From contig USJQ01000071.1 in NCBI GenBank assembly GCA_900554985.1, forward strand, positions 1 through 6,188: 6,188 bases of DNA, given 5' to 3'. This document shows positions 1 to 5,865 of this stretch, piece after piece. The position numbers and the translations under genes were made by a program. The notes beneath the pieces were generated by a model. That model saw only the letters and a program-made list of their open reading frames with translations. It was not told the DNA's origin and searched no databases. Numbering within the stretch: the stretch's first letter is position 1; each line of letters opens with the position of its first letter. Origin of the DNA: an uncultured Collinsella sp. GTDB lineage: Bacteria; Actinomycetota; Coriobacteriia; Coriobacteriales; Coriobacteriaceae.

Positions 1-460
1 GCTCCTGACGAAGCGTGGGGTCGACGGTTGCCGAAAGTGCAACGAGGATGCCGAGCTGGATCGCGGGACGCAGCAGGAAGGGCCCGATGCCCTGGAGCAT
101 CACGTCGACCAAAAGCTCGACGACGGTGAATGCAATAAGGATGTAGGACAGGCGGGCGGCGTTGCGGCGCTGGTTTTTGATAAGGTCCAGGCCAAAGATG
201 ATTAGGATGACGGCACTTGCCGCAGAGAGCATGATGCCGGCGACGATAAGGCCGACTGCGACGAGCGTGTTGTCGCCGAGCTTTTCGGTGGCGTTGCCGT
301 TAACAAGTGCCGTGATGACCTGCCACATAAAGGCAGCGACCGACGGGAGCGTGCCCACGCCGGAAAGGATGCACAGGACGGCGTACACCTTAATGATGAG
401 GGGAATCTTCTTGACCTCTGTGGCGCTGGGGACGCTGGGGTCGAGTTCGTTTCGATCCAT
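1..460 (-). CDS. Hypothetical four-helix membrane protein, C-terminus cut by window edge
   Basis: I do not recognise this family. The reading frame is open from an ATG at 460-458 to the window edge, giving 153 residues with no stop. It starts with a short polar, acidic segment (MDRNELDPSVPSATEVKK), then shows hydrophobic stretches at about residues 19-49, 66-92, 103-124 and 127-145. These look like four transmembrane helices, with an NQRRN positive patch near 97-100 between helices 2 and 3. The start is supported by a GAGAAAGG Shine-Dalgarno (467-474 on the complement) six bases upstream, and by a good promoter just beyond it. Codon use has the same G/C-rich third positions as the pur genes, which argues that this frame is real rather than a shadow. 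It is transcribed divergently from purF. No catalytic or transport motif is visible; an integral membrane protein of unknown role is the most I can say. Confidence 0.8.
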   Translation of the reverse strand, partial: MDRNELDPSVPSATEVKKIPLIIKVYAVLCILSGVGTLPSVAAFMWQVITALVNGNATEKLGDNTLVAVGLIVAGIMLSAASAVILIIFGLDLIKNQRRNAARLSYILIAFTVVELLVDVMLQGIGPFLLRPAIQLGILVALSATVDPTLRQE

Positions 461-486
461 ACAGAACCTTTCTCGCTTTGTTGTAG

Positions 487-515
487 GTTATAAGGATACG
501 CCGCCGACCTGCCAA
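487..515 (-). promoter_or_regulatory. Sigma70-type promoter for the leftward membrane-protein gene
   Basis: On the minus strand, TTGGCA (510-515) and TATAAC (487-492) are separated by exactly 17 bases. Each differs from the -35/-10 consensus by one base. The predicted transcription start near 480 gives a leader of about 20 bases that contains the Shine-Dalgarno and leads to the ATG at 460. Confidence 0.65.
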
Positions 516-521
516 AAGACA

Positions 522-533
522 GGACGAACGTCC
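522..533. repeat. Inverted repeat GGACG-AA-CGTCC upstream of leftward promoter
   Basis: This is a perfect 5-bp inverted repeat with a 2-base centre. It lies seven bases upstream of the -35 box (510-515) of the leftward promoter, a position suited to an activator or repressor site. No regulator is identified, and a repeat this short can arise by chance in GC-rich DNA. Confidence 0.3.
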
Positions 534-699
534 CAATTGCAACTTTGTAATCCCCAACGGTGGACGCGGCGGCCATCTGGGGGGCGCGGGCGCTTGCACT
601 GGACAGACCGATAAAATGTTTGGCAACAAAACTGATTATTAGCTCGGTGGGCTTTTAAAAAGCGCTGTTCATGCGCGGGAGTGCTTGTCTTGCCGTGCG

Positions 700-705
700 T
701 ATAAT
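700..705 (+). promoter_or_regulatory. Probable -10 box of the purF promoter
   Basis: A perfect TATAAT lies 41 bases before the purF ATG, with a predicted start of transcription near 712 and a leader of about 35 bases. At 16-18 bases upstream there is no recognisable -35 hexamer (the sequence there is G-rich, around GCGGGAGT), and the extended -10 TG is one base out of register. This suggests activator dependence or a naturally modest promoter. No PurR-like box, purine riboswitch or long structured leader is visible. Confidence 0.5.
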
Positions 706-746
706 AGGGCAGGTAACGCCAAATAACGAGGCTCTGAGGGGATGCC

Positions 747-2417
747 ATGTCTCAAGAAACCATCCACGCGGCCGAGCGCGCCGCGGGACAGGTGAAGACC
801 ATGTCGACGTATGATCCGGACTCCGACCAGCTGCATGAGGAATGCGGCATTTTTGGTGTGTGGGCACCCGATCGCGATGTGGCTCGACTGACGTACTTTG
901 GTCTGCGCGCGCTGCAGCATCGCGGCCAGGAATCGGCGGGAATCGCCGTGGGCGACGGCGGCACGGTTATGGTTCGCAAAGACCTGGGACTGCTCGATCG
1001 CGTGTTCTCCAACGCCGACCTGTCGACGCTCTCCGGCCAGCTGGCCGTGGGCCACGTGCGCTATGGCACCGCCGGCGCCAAGAGCTGGGAAGCCTCGCAG
1101 CCGCATCTTTCCACCATCAACAGCGTCATTATCGCGCTTGCTCACAACGGCACCCTCGTCAACACCGACGAGCTGCGCCGTCAGCTGATCGAGCTGGGCG
1201 TGCCGTTCCTCTCCAATTCGGATTCCGAGGTCGCGACCAAACTCATCGGCTACTTTACCCAGCGTACAGGCCATCTGCGCGAGGGCATTCGCAAGACCAT
1301 GGAGCTCGTGCGCGGCGGCTACGCCATGACGCTCATCAATGAGCAGGCGCTCTACGCATTCCGCGATCCACACGGCATTCGCCCGCTCGTGCTGGGCAAG
1401 CTGGTGGACGAGGGTCTGGACCAGGCCGATGCCGCAGCCGTTTCGCAGCTGCCGTCGCAGGACGGCGCCGCAACGGTCGACTCCGCCGTCCGTGTCACGC
1501 GCGCCGGCGGCTGGGTCGTTGCTTCCGAGACCTGCGCACTCGACATCGTGGGTGCCGAGTATGTCCGTGACGTCCGTCCCGGCGAGATCTTGCGCATCAG
1601 CGCCGAGGGTCTGGTATCCGAGCAGGGCGTGCCTGCGGCCGAAGAGCCCGCCAACTGCATCTTTGAGCAGGTCTACTTTGCCCGCCCCGACTCCATCATG
1701 AACGGCAAGAGCGTCTATGCCTGCCGTTACGACATGGGTCGTCAGCTGGCACATGAGGAGCCTGTCGAGGCCGACCTGGTCATCGGCGTGCCCGACTCCG
1801 GCCTGCCGCCCGCGGAGGGGTATTCGCACGAGAGCGGTATTCCCTTTGGCGAGGGCCTTATCAAGAACCGCTACGTGGGCCGTACGTTTATCGAGCCTAC
1901 GCAGGAGTTGCGTGCCATGGGCGTGCGTATGAAACTCAACCCGCTGCGCGACAACATCGAGGGCAAGCGCCTGGTCGTCATCGACGACTCCATCGTGCGC
2001 GGCACCACCATGGTGCAGCTCGTCAAGATGCTGCGCAACGCCGGCGCCAAGGAGATTCACATCCGCATCAACTCGCCCGAGGTCATTTGGCCGTGCTTCT
2101 ACGGTATCGATACCGACGTGCAGTCGCAGCTTATCAGCGCCAACAAGACGGTCGACGAGATTTGCGAGTATATCGGCGCCGATTCGTTGGCCTTCCTTTC
2201 GGTCGAGGGCCTGCTTAAGGTCATGCCCAAGGGCGGCTACTGCGACGCGTGCTTTACCGGCCGCTATCCCGTGGCGATTCCCGAGAGCTTTGGCCGCGAC
2301 AAGTTTATGGAGGGCTTTAAGCCCCGCAACCTGGACAAGCCGCTGTACTTTGACGACGACGCCGTGGTCGAGAAATACGACGACCGCAGCTGGGAAGAGG
2401 AGCACGGCGAGGCCTAA
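747..2417 (+). CDS. purF: Amidophosphoribosyltransferase PurF
   Basis: PurF catalyses the first committed step of de novo purine synthesis: PRPP + glutamine to 5-phosphoribosylamine + glutamate + PPi, in the cytosol. At 556 residues it is longer than the roughly 475-505 usual in the family. The N-terminal Ntn glutaminase domain starts at Cys33 (EECGIFGVW), which would become Cys1 after propeptide removal. It has HVRYGTAG (103-110), AHNGT (132-136) and NSDSEV with Asp159. The PRPP loop VVIDDSIVRGTT lies at 410-421. Cys304, Cys450, Cys499 and Cys502 fit the four ligands of the [4Fe-4S] cluster of Bacillus-type PurF. About 32 extra residues (220-251) sit between GKL and GGWVVASETC. The ATG at 747 has GAGGGG five bases upstream; an internal ATG at 801, behind AGGTGA, would give a more usual short propeptide. 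First gene of the pur cluster. Confidence 0.97.
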   Translation: MSQETIHAAERAAGQVKTMSTYDPDSDQLHEECGIFGVWAPDRDVARLTYFGLRALQHRGQESAGIAVGDGGTVMVRKDLGLLDRVFSNADLSTLSGQLAVGHVRYGTAGAKSWEASQPHLSTINSVIIALAHNGTLVNTDELRRQLIELGVPFLSNSDSEVATKLIGYFTQRTGHLREGIRKTMELVRGGYAMTLINEQALYAFRDPHGIRPLVLGKLVDEGLDQADAAAVSQLPSQDGAATVDSAVRVTRAGGWVVASETCALDIVGAEYVRDVRPGEILRISAEGLVSEQGVPAAEEPANCIFEQVYFARPDSIMNGKSVYACRYDMGRQLAHEEPVEADLVIGVPDSGLPPAEGYSHESGIPFGEGLIKNRYVGRTFIEPTQELRAMGVRMKLNPLRDNIEGKRLVVIDDSIVRGTTMVQLVKMLRNAGAKEIHIRINSPEVIWPCFYGIDTDVQSQLISANKTVDEICEYIGADSLAFLSVEGLLKVMPKGGYCDACFTGRYPVAIPESFGRDKFMEGFKPRNLDKPLYFDDDAVVEKYDDRSWEEEHGEA

Positions 2418-2469
2418 AACCTGCCATATGGGGCCAGGTATATTTTGGTAGGGTTTACCTGCTGTTTTG

Positions 2470-2497
2470 TTGATATGACGGCGGGTGCTGTTATGGC
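2470..2497 (+). promoter_or_regulatory. Possible secondary promoter upstream of purM
   Basis: TTGATA (2470-2475), a 16-base spacer, and TATGGC (2492-2497) preceded by the extended -10 TG (2489-2490) lie in the 157-base gap between purF and purM. The -10 is a poor match, so this is tentative. It would allow purM-purN transcription independent of purF. Confidence 0.3.
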
Positions 2498-2574
2498 ACA
2501 CGCCGAAATGAACGCAATTATGAGCACCGTTTGGCGCCCGCGCGGCGCGACGGTAGTGGGAGAGGAAGGCTCAG

Positions 2575-3678
2575 ATGAGCGACAGCAAGCATGTGACGTA
2601 CGAGGACGCCGGCGTCGATACCGCCGAGGGCGGCCGCGCCGTCGACGCGATTAAGCAAATGGTCAAGGACACCAATCGCCCCGAGGTTATCGGCGGCATC
2701 GGTGGCTTTGGTGGCCTGTTCTCGGCCGCCGCGCTTAAGGATATGGAAGACCCGATCCTGATCAGCGGTACCGACGGCGTGGGCACCAAGCTCGTGCTCG
2801 CCCAGATCATGGACCGTCACGAGACGGTGGGCCAGGACCTGGTCGCTATGTGCGTCAACGATATTCTGGCTTCGGGCGCCGAGCCGCTGTTCTTCCTGGA
2901 CTACGTTGCCATCGGTCACATCGAGGCCGAGCACATGGCAAAGATCATCAAGGGTGTGGCCGACGGCTGCAAGCTCGCGGGCTGCGCGCTCGTGGGCGGC
3001 GAGATGGCCGAGCACCCGGGCGTTATGGCTCCGGCCGACTACGACCTCGCCGGCTTTACCGTGGGCGTCGTCGATCGTCCCAAGATGCTCGACCCCGCGA
3101 ACGTTCGCCCGGGCGATGTGATCCTGGGCCTGCCTTCCACCGGCGTGCACTCCAACGGCTACTCGCTCGTGCGCAAGGTCATCGGCGTCGACGGCATCAA
3201 GCCGGGCACGCCCGAGGCCGCCGCTAAGGCCGAGGAGCTGAGCCGTCCGCTCGAGGAGCTCGGCGGCGCTTCGCTGGCTGACGCCCTGCTGGCTCCCACG
3301 CGCATTTATGTGAAGCCGATTCTTGAGCTGCTGCGCGGCGGCGCCAACGTGCATGCTATCGCCCACATCACCGGCGGCGGTATTACCGAGAACCTCAACC
3401 GCGCGCTCGCCGACGACGTTGACGCCGTGGTCACCCGCAACGGCGCCGAGATGGGTTGGGACGTTCCGCCCGTTATTACTTACGTGTCGCGTCAGGCCGA
3501 GCTCGCGCCCAACGAGGCATGCAAGACCTTCAACATGGGCGTCGGCCTGTGCCTGATCGTCGCCCCCGAGGACGAGGCCGCCGTGACCGAGGCACTGGTC
3601 GCGCTGGGCGAGAAGCCGTTCCGCGTGGGCGAGTGCGTCGAGGGTTCCGGTAAGGTCGTGTACTCCGATGAGCGCTAA
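2575..3678 (+). CDS. purM: Phosphoribosylformylglycinamidine cyclo-ligase PurM (AIR synthetase)
   Basis: PurM closes the imidazole ring: FGAM + ATP to 5-aminoimidazole ribotide + ADP + Pi, step five of IMP synthesis, in the cytosol, usually as a dimer. At 367 residues it is slightly longer than the 345 of E. coli PurM. The signature motifs run in order: GGFGGLF (43-49), the ATP-binding GTDGVGTKL (65-73), MCVNDI (92-97), FFLDY (106-110), GGEMAEHPG (141-149), STGVHSNGYSLVRK (188-201), HITGGGITENL (264-274) and FNMGVG (319-324). AEHPG rather than AEMPG is the actinobacterial form as I recall it; Met144 replaces the usual Thr. The ATG at 2575 follows AGAGGAAGG with five bases between, a strong site. 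It lies 157 bases after purF, and its end overlaps purN by 11 bases, so purM and purN are almost certainly co-transcribed and coupled. Confidence 0.97.
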   Translation: MSDSKHVTYEDAGVDTAEGGRAVDAIKQMVKDTNRPEVIGGIGGFGGLFSAAALKDMEDPILISGTDGVGTKLVLAQIMDRHETVGQDLVAMCVNDILASGAEPLFFLDYVAIGHIEAEHMAKIIKGVADGCKLAGCALVGGEMAEHPGVMAPADYDLAGFTVGVVDRPKMLDPANVRPGDVILGLPSTGVHSNGYSLVRKVIGVDGIKPGTPEAAAKAEELSRPLEELGGASLADALLAPTRIYVKPILELLRGGANVHAIAHITGGGITENLNRALADDVDAVVTRNGAEMGWDVPPVITYVSRQAELAPNEACKTFNMGVGLCLIVAPEDEAAVTEALVALGEKPFRVGECVEGSGKVVYSDER

Positions 3679-4366
3679 CGAGCAGATGGCTGCCGCCGAG
3701 GGCCTGGGCTTTGTGCCCTATACCCGTCCGACCGGCACCGATACGGCCGAGCCGCTTAAGATTGGCGTGCTTATCAGCGGCTCGGGTACCAACCTGCAGG
3801 CGCTGATCGACCTAATCGCCGCCGGCAAGCTCAACGCCTCGATTGAGCTCGTGGTGTCGAGCCGTCCTTCGGCCAAGGGCCTACAGCGCGCCGAGCGTGC
3901 GGGCATCCAGACGCTCACGCTGTCCAAGGATGTCTATGCCGACCCCATCGCGGCTGACGAGATCATCGCGCATGAGCTGCTCGAACGTGGCTGCGAGTAC
4001 GTGGTCATGGCCGGCTATATGCGCATGGTGCACACGCCGCTGCTGGCGGCGTTCCCCAATCGCGTGGTCAACCTGCATCCGGCGCTGCTGCCGAGCTTTA
4101 CCGGTGCCCATGCGATTGACGATGCGTTTGCGCGTGGCGTCAAGGTGACCGGCGTGACCGTGCACTTTGCCAACGAGATTTACGACAACGGCCCCATCAT
4201 CGCCCAGCGTGCGCTGGCTGTCGAGGAAGGCTGGGACGTCGACACGCTCGAGGAGCATATCCACGCGATTGAGCACGTGCTGTATCCTGAGGTCGTGCAG
4301 ATGCTCGCCGACGGCCGCGTCCACGTGCTGGAGAGCGGCAAGGTCGCAATTGATCCGGCACGCTAG
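3668..4366 (+). CDS. purN: Phosphoribosylglycinamide formyltransferase PurN (GART)
   Basis: PurN transfers the formyl group of 10-formyltetrahydrofolate to GAR, giving FGAR (step three of IMP synthesis, cytosol). The formyltransferase fold begins at about residue 30 with KIGVLISGSGTNLQALI (31-47), the phosphate-binding loop. The catalytic trio is Asn135 and His137 in VNLHPALLPSFTGAH and Asp173 in IYDNGP; their spacing (2 and 36 residues) matches E. coli Asn106/His108/Asp144. AGYMRM (115-120) is the usual AG(F/Y)MR segment. The protein has 232 residues against 212 in E. coli, largely because of a 29-residue polar N-terminal extension. The first ATG (3668) overlaps the purM stop by 11 bases, fitting translational coupling. 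The only purine-rich stretch upstream (GGTAAGG, 3649-3655) lies rather far away. Met7 at 3686 is an alternative start but would still leave a long extension. Last gene of the cluster, followed by a strong terminator. Confidence 0.96.
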   Translation: MSANEQMAAAEGLGFVPYTRPTGTDTAEPLKIGVLISGSGTNLQALIDLIAAGKLNASIELVVSSRPSAKGLQRAERAGIQTLTLSKDVYADPIAADEIIAHELLERGCEYVVMAGYMRMVHTPLLAAFPNRVVNLHPALLPSFTGAHAIDDAFARGVKVTGVTVHFANEIYDNGPIIAQRALAVEEGWDVDTLEEHIHAIEHVLYPEVVQMLADGRVHVLESGKVAIDPAR

Positions 4367-4426
4367 TCGTGTGTAAGAGGGCTCATTGAGCGTTCTTTGG
4401 GACGTAAGCGATCTAGAAAATCTGAT

Positions 4427-4459
4427 AGGGCCCTGTCCGTGCGCGGGCGGGGCCCTTTT
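4427..4459 (+). terminator. Intrinsic terminator after purN
   Basis: AGGGCCCTGTCCG (4427-4439) pairs over all 13 positions (two G-T wobbles) with CGGGCGGGGCCCT (4444-4456) around a TGCG loop, followed by a run of four T (4456-4459). It lies 60 bases after the purN stop, in the right orientation to end the pur transcript. Confidence 0.85.
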
Positions 4460-4485
4460 GTGTGGTCTGCTCTGTTTGCTATACT
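4458..4485 (+). promoter_or_regulatory. Extended -10 promoter of the toxin-antitoxin operon
   Basis: TATACT (4480-4485) carries the extended -10 motif TGC directly upstream (TG at 4477-4478). A weak -35 TTGTGT (4458-4463) lies 16 bases before it, inside the T-run of the pur terminator. Predicted start near 4492, giving a leader of under 20 bases that holds the antitoxin Shine-Dalgarno. Confidence 0.65.
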
Positions 4486-4493
4486 GCTAGCAA
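4476..4493. promoter_or_regulatory. Probable autoregulatory operator of the toxin-antitoxin operon
   Basis: A perfect inverted repeat TTGCTA-N6-TAGCAA straddles the -10 box (4480-4485) and reaches the expected transcription start. RelB/DinJ-type ribbon-helix-helix antitoxins, alone or with toxin, typically bind such palindromes to repress their own operon. Binding here is inferred from position and symmetry only. Confidence 0.55.
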
Positions 4494-4509
4494 GTAGAGA
4501 GGAGCCGCT

Positions 4510-4854
4510 ATGGGTACAGCAACGGTGCAGCTCAACACACGAATCGACCCTATGCTCAAGGCCGGTGGCGATGCGGTCCTGACTCGTAATGGACTGGGGC
4601 CGAGTGACGCCATTCGTGCGCTTTGGACCTATCTTGCCGAGCATCAAACGTTGCCGGGATTTATGGTGACGGATAAGTGCGAGACGCCCCGTGCGAAGAG
4701 TCTTGCCGAACAGGGGTGTGGTCTGGCTTTTTCCTCATTGGGGTTGAGCTTCTCAGATTTTGCGCCAGGCGAATCATCGGCGGACAACTGGGATGCCGTA
4801 CGCGATGATATGTATGACGCGATGATTGCCGACATAGAGGCGAATTGCCGATGA
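4510..4854 (+). CDS. RelB/DinJ-family ribbon-helix-helix antitoxin
   Basis: Predicted to neutralise the PIN toxin encoded immediately downstream and to repress the operon. The 114 residues show the RelB/DinJ layout: a beta strand TVQLNTRID (5-13), helix 1 at about 14-27 (PMLKAGGDAVLTRN), then GLGPSDAIRALW (28-39) leading into helix 2 and the LPGF turn (48-51). The rest is the probable toxin-binding part, ending in an acidic helical tail rich in Asp (92-110). The total is longer than E. coli DinJ (86 residues), mostly in the 52-90 linker. The start has AGAGAGGAG (4496-4504) five bases upstream. Its TGA stop overlaps the toxin ATG as ATGA, ensuring coupled translation. Base composition is visibly less GC-rich than the pur genes, consistent with acquisition. 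RelB/DinJ antitoxins usually pair with RelE/YafQ-type toxins, so the PIN partner is less common. Confidence 0.85.
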   Translation: MGTATVQLNTRIDPMLKAGGDAVLTRNGLGPSDAIRALWTYLAEHQTLPGFMVTDKCETPRAKSLAEQGCGLAFSSLGLSFSDFAPGESSADNWDAVRDDMYDAMIADIEANCR

Positions 4855-5318
4855 TTGAGGCAAAGCGGCTCTTGGTGGACACGAATGTTTGGCTTGATTA
4901 CTACCTGCAAGAGGGCGCATTCGACAACGTGAGAAGATTGGTTGAACTGGCCGAAGCGGGAAAGATCGACCTTCTGTACGCGCCAACGACGGCAAAGGAC
5001 GTGTTCTATATCTTGCCTCGGCGTCTAGCTCGACGGAATGTGAATGGGATTAACGCTTCGTTCGGTCCGGCTGCATGGGCATGCGTCGAGCATATGATGC
5101 AGGTGGCAACGGCTTCCCCGCTTTCGATGGCGGAGTGCGAGATGGCGCGCATGCTTGGCAAGCGCATGCCGGACCTCGAGGACAATCTCATTATCGCCTC
5201 GGGCGATACGGCGGATGTTGACTACGTAGTCACGAGCGACCGACGCATGTTGGAGACGATGCCCGAGGTATGCTTGACGCCCGCGCGCGCACTCGAGCTC
5301 ATCGGGATCCTCGGCTAA
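4851..5318 (+). CDS. PIN-domain ribonuclease toxin (VapC-like)
   Basis: A probable Mg-dependent endoribonuclease toxin, held inactive by the upstream antitoxin. The 155 residues form one PIN domain. LLVDTNVWLDYYL (7-19) carries the first catalytic Asp10 and the NVWLDY signature. TTAKDVFYIL (46-55) supplies Asp50 at the second acidic position. DLEDNLIIASG (108-118) holds the third, probably Asp111, and YVVTSDRRML (125-134) the fourth, Asp130. The D-x-E-D and VTSD pattern resembles the PIN_3 (COG1569-like) subgroup rather than classical VapC, from memory. All four acidic positions are present, so it should be active. I chose the ATG at 4851 because it overlaps the antitoxin stop as ATGA. A TTG at 4845 in the same frame lies closer to the GAGG at 4837-4840 and would add two residues. 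The RNA target cannot be read from the sequence. Confidence 0.87.
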   Translation: MIEAKRLLVDTNVWLDYYLQEGAFDNVRRLVELAEAGKIDLLYAPTTAKDVFYILPRRLARRNVNGINASFGPAAWACVEHMMQVATASPLSMAECEMARMLGKRMPDLEDNLIIASGDTADVDYVVTSDRRMLETMPEVCLTPARALELIGILG

Positions 5319-5320
5319 CC

Positions 5321-5347
5321 TTGCACACCCCGTTTCGCTATCATATT
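5321..5347 (+). promoter_or_regulatory. Possible weak promoter for the EIIA gene
   Basis: The 65-base gap between toxin and EIIA genes contains TTGCAC (5321-5326) and two overlapping -10-like sequences, TATCAT (5339-5344) and CATATT (5342-5347). The spacers are 12 and 15 bases, both short, so the match is poor. No terminator is visible in the gap, so read-through from the toxin-antitoxin operon is an alternative. Confidence 0.2.
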
Positions 5348-5383
5348 GAGCATTGTGGCCCTCATGCAACTTTGGAGGACGGT

Positions 5384-5848
5384 ATGGCGGATAACGAAGC
5401 ACTGTTTACGCCTGAGCTGGTGTTTTTTGATTGGGAGTGCGCGACGCCCGCTGAGGTGTTTGCGCGACTCGAAGGCGAACTTGCCTCACGCGGCTACATT
5501 GCCGACGGTTGGCTCGACGCCGTTCGCACGCGCGAGGATGCCTATCCCACGGGTCTTGCCATGCCGGCGGTAAACATTGCCATTCCGCATACCGATCCGG
5601 GGTTTGTGGCCAAGCCCTATATCGCGGTGGTGAAGCCCGCCGCGCCCGTGATATTTAACGCTATGGCTGGCATGGGCGCTCCGGTGCCGGCGCAGATCGT
5701 CATCAACCTGGGCATTGCCGAGCCGGGCGGCCAGGTCGAGGCCCTGCAGGCGCTCATGAATATCTTTATGGACGCCGATGCCGCAGCCGACGTGCTCGGC
5801 CAGACCACGCCCCAGGGCATGGTCGACGCCATCCGCCGTCACTTCTAA
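5384..5848 (+). CDS. PTS EIIA component, galactitol/fructose type (PTS_EIIA_2, GatA-like)
   Basis: A cytosolic sugar phosphotransferase subunit that would accept phosphate from HPr on a histidine and pass it to a cognate EIIB. The 154 residues match the GatA-like EIIA fold from end to end. LVFFDWECATPAEVFARLEG (12-31) corresponds to the first helix region. REDAYPTGL (50-58) is the typical segment before the active site. Phospho-acceptor His69 sits in NIAIPHTD (64-71), and the C-terminal half contains the helix GGQVEALQALMNIF (115-128). E. coli GatA has 150 residues and the equivalent REAEFPTG...AIAIPH. The start has GGAGG (5374-5378) five bases upstream; longer in-frame starts lack such a site and would run into the toxin gene. 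No EIIB, EIIC or sugar enzymes are next to it, so its sugar is unknown and it may serve a distant transporter or have a regulatory role. Confidence 0.88.
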   Translation: MADNEALFTPELVFFDWECATPAEVFARLEGELASRGYIADGWLDAVRTREDAYPTGLAMPAVNIAIPHTDPGFVAKPYIAVVKPAAPVIFNAMAGMGAPVPAQIVINLGIAEPGGQVEALQALMNIFMDADAAADVLGQTTPQGMVDAIRRHF

Positions 5849-5865
5849 GGTGCCGGCTGCCAGAG

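Noticed and set aside
162..614. Plus-strand ORF over the left membrane-protein gene
   Set aside because: It overlaps the minus-strand frame that has clear transmembrane helices, a Shine-Dalgarno and a promoter. Its own product has no such support.
651..663. GCTTTT-A-AAAAGC palindrome upstream of purF as a terminator
   Set aside because: The stem is short and AT-rich, no gene ends before it on either strand, and no T-run follows outside the stem.
706..746. Purine or PRPP riboswitch in the purF leader
   Set aside because: The predicted leader is only about 35 bases and shows neither the conserved core nor a terminator/anti-terminator pair.
669..2501. Very long open frame (610 codons) antisense to purF
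   Set aside because: It is the register in which G/C-rich third positions of purF avoid stops on the other strand. Its product is a compositionally odd His/Ala/Leu/Val mix with no recognisable domain, and purF on the plus strand has all family motifs.
2476..2654. Small plus-strand ORF starting in the purF-purM gap (MTAGAVMAHAEMNAIMS...)
   Set aside because: There is no Shine-Dalgarno before its start. It runs into purM in another frame and becomes an Arg-rich low-complexity tail, typical of an out-of-frame reading.
2518..3366. Long open frame antisense to purM
   Set aside because: Same codon-bias shadow effect; purM explains the sequence completely.
4845..4850. TTG start for the PIN toxin two codons upstream
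   Set aside because: Possible, but the ATG at 4851 forms the classic ATGA overlap with the antitoxin stop and is the usual arrangement; kept as an alternative in the toxin entry.
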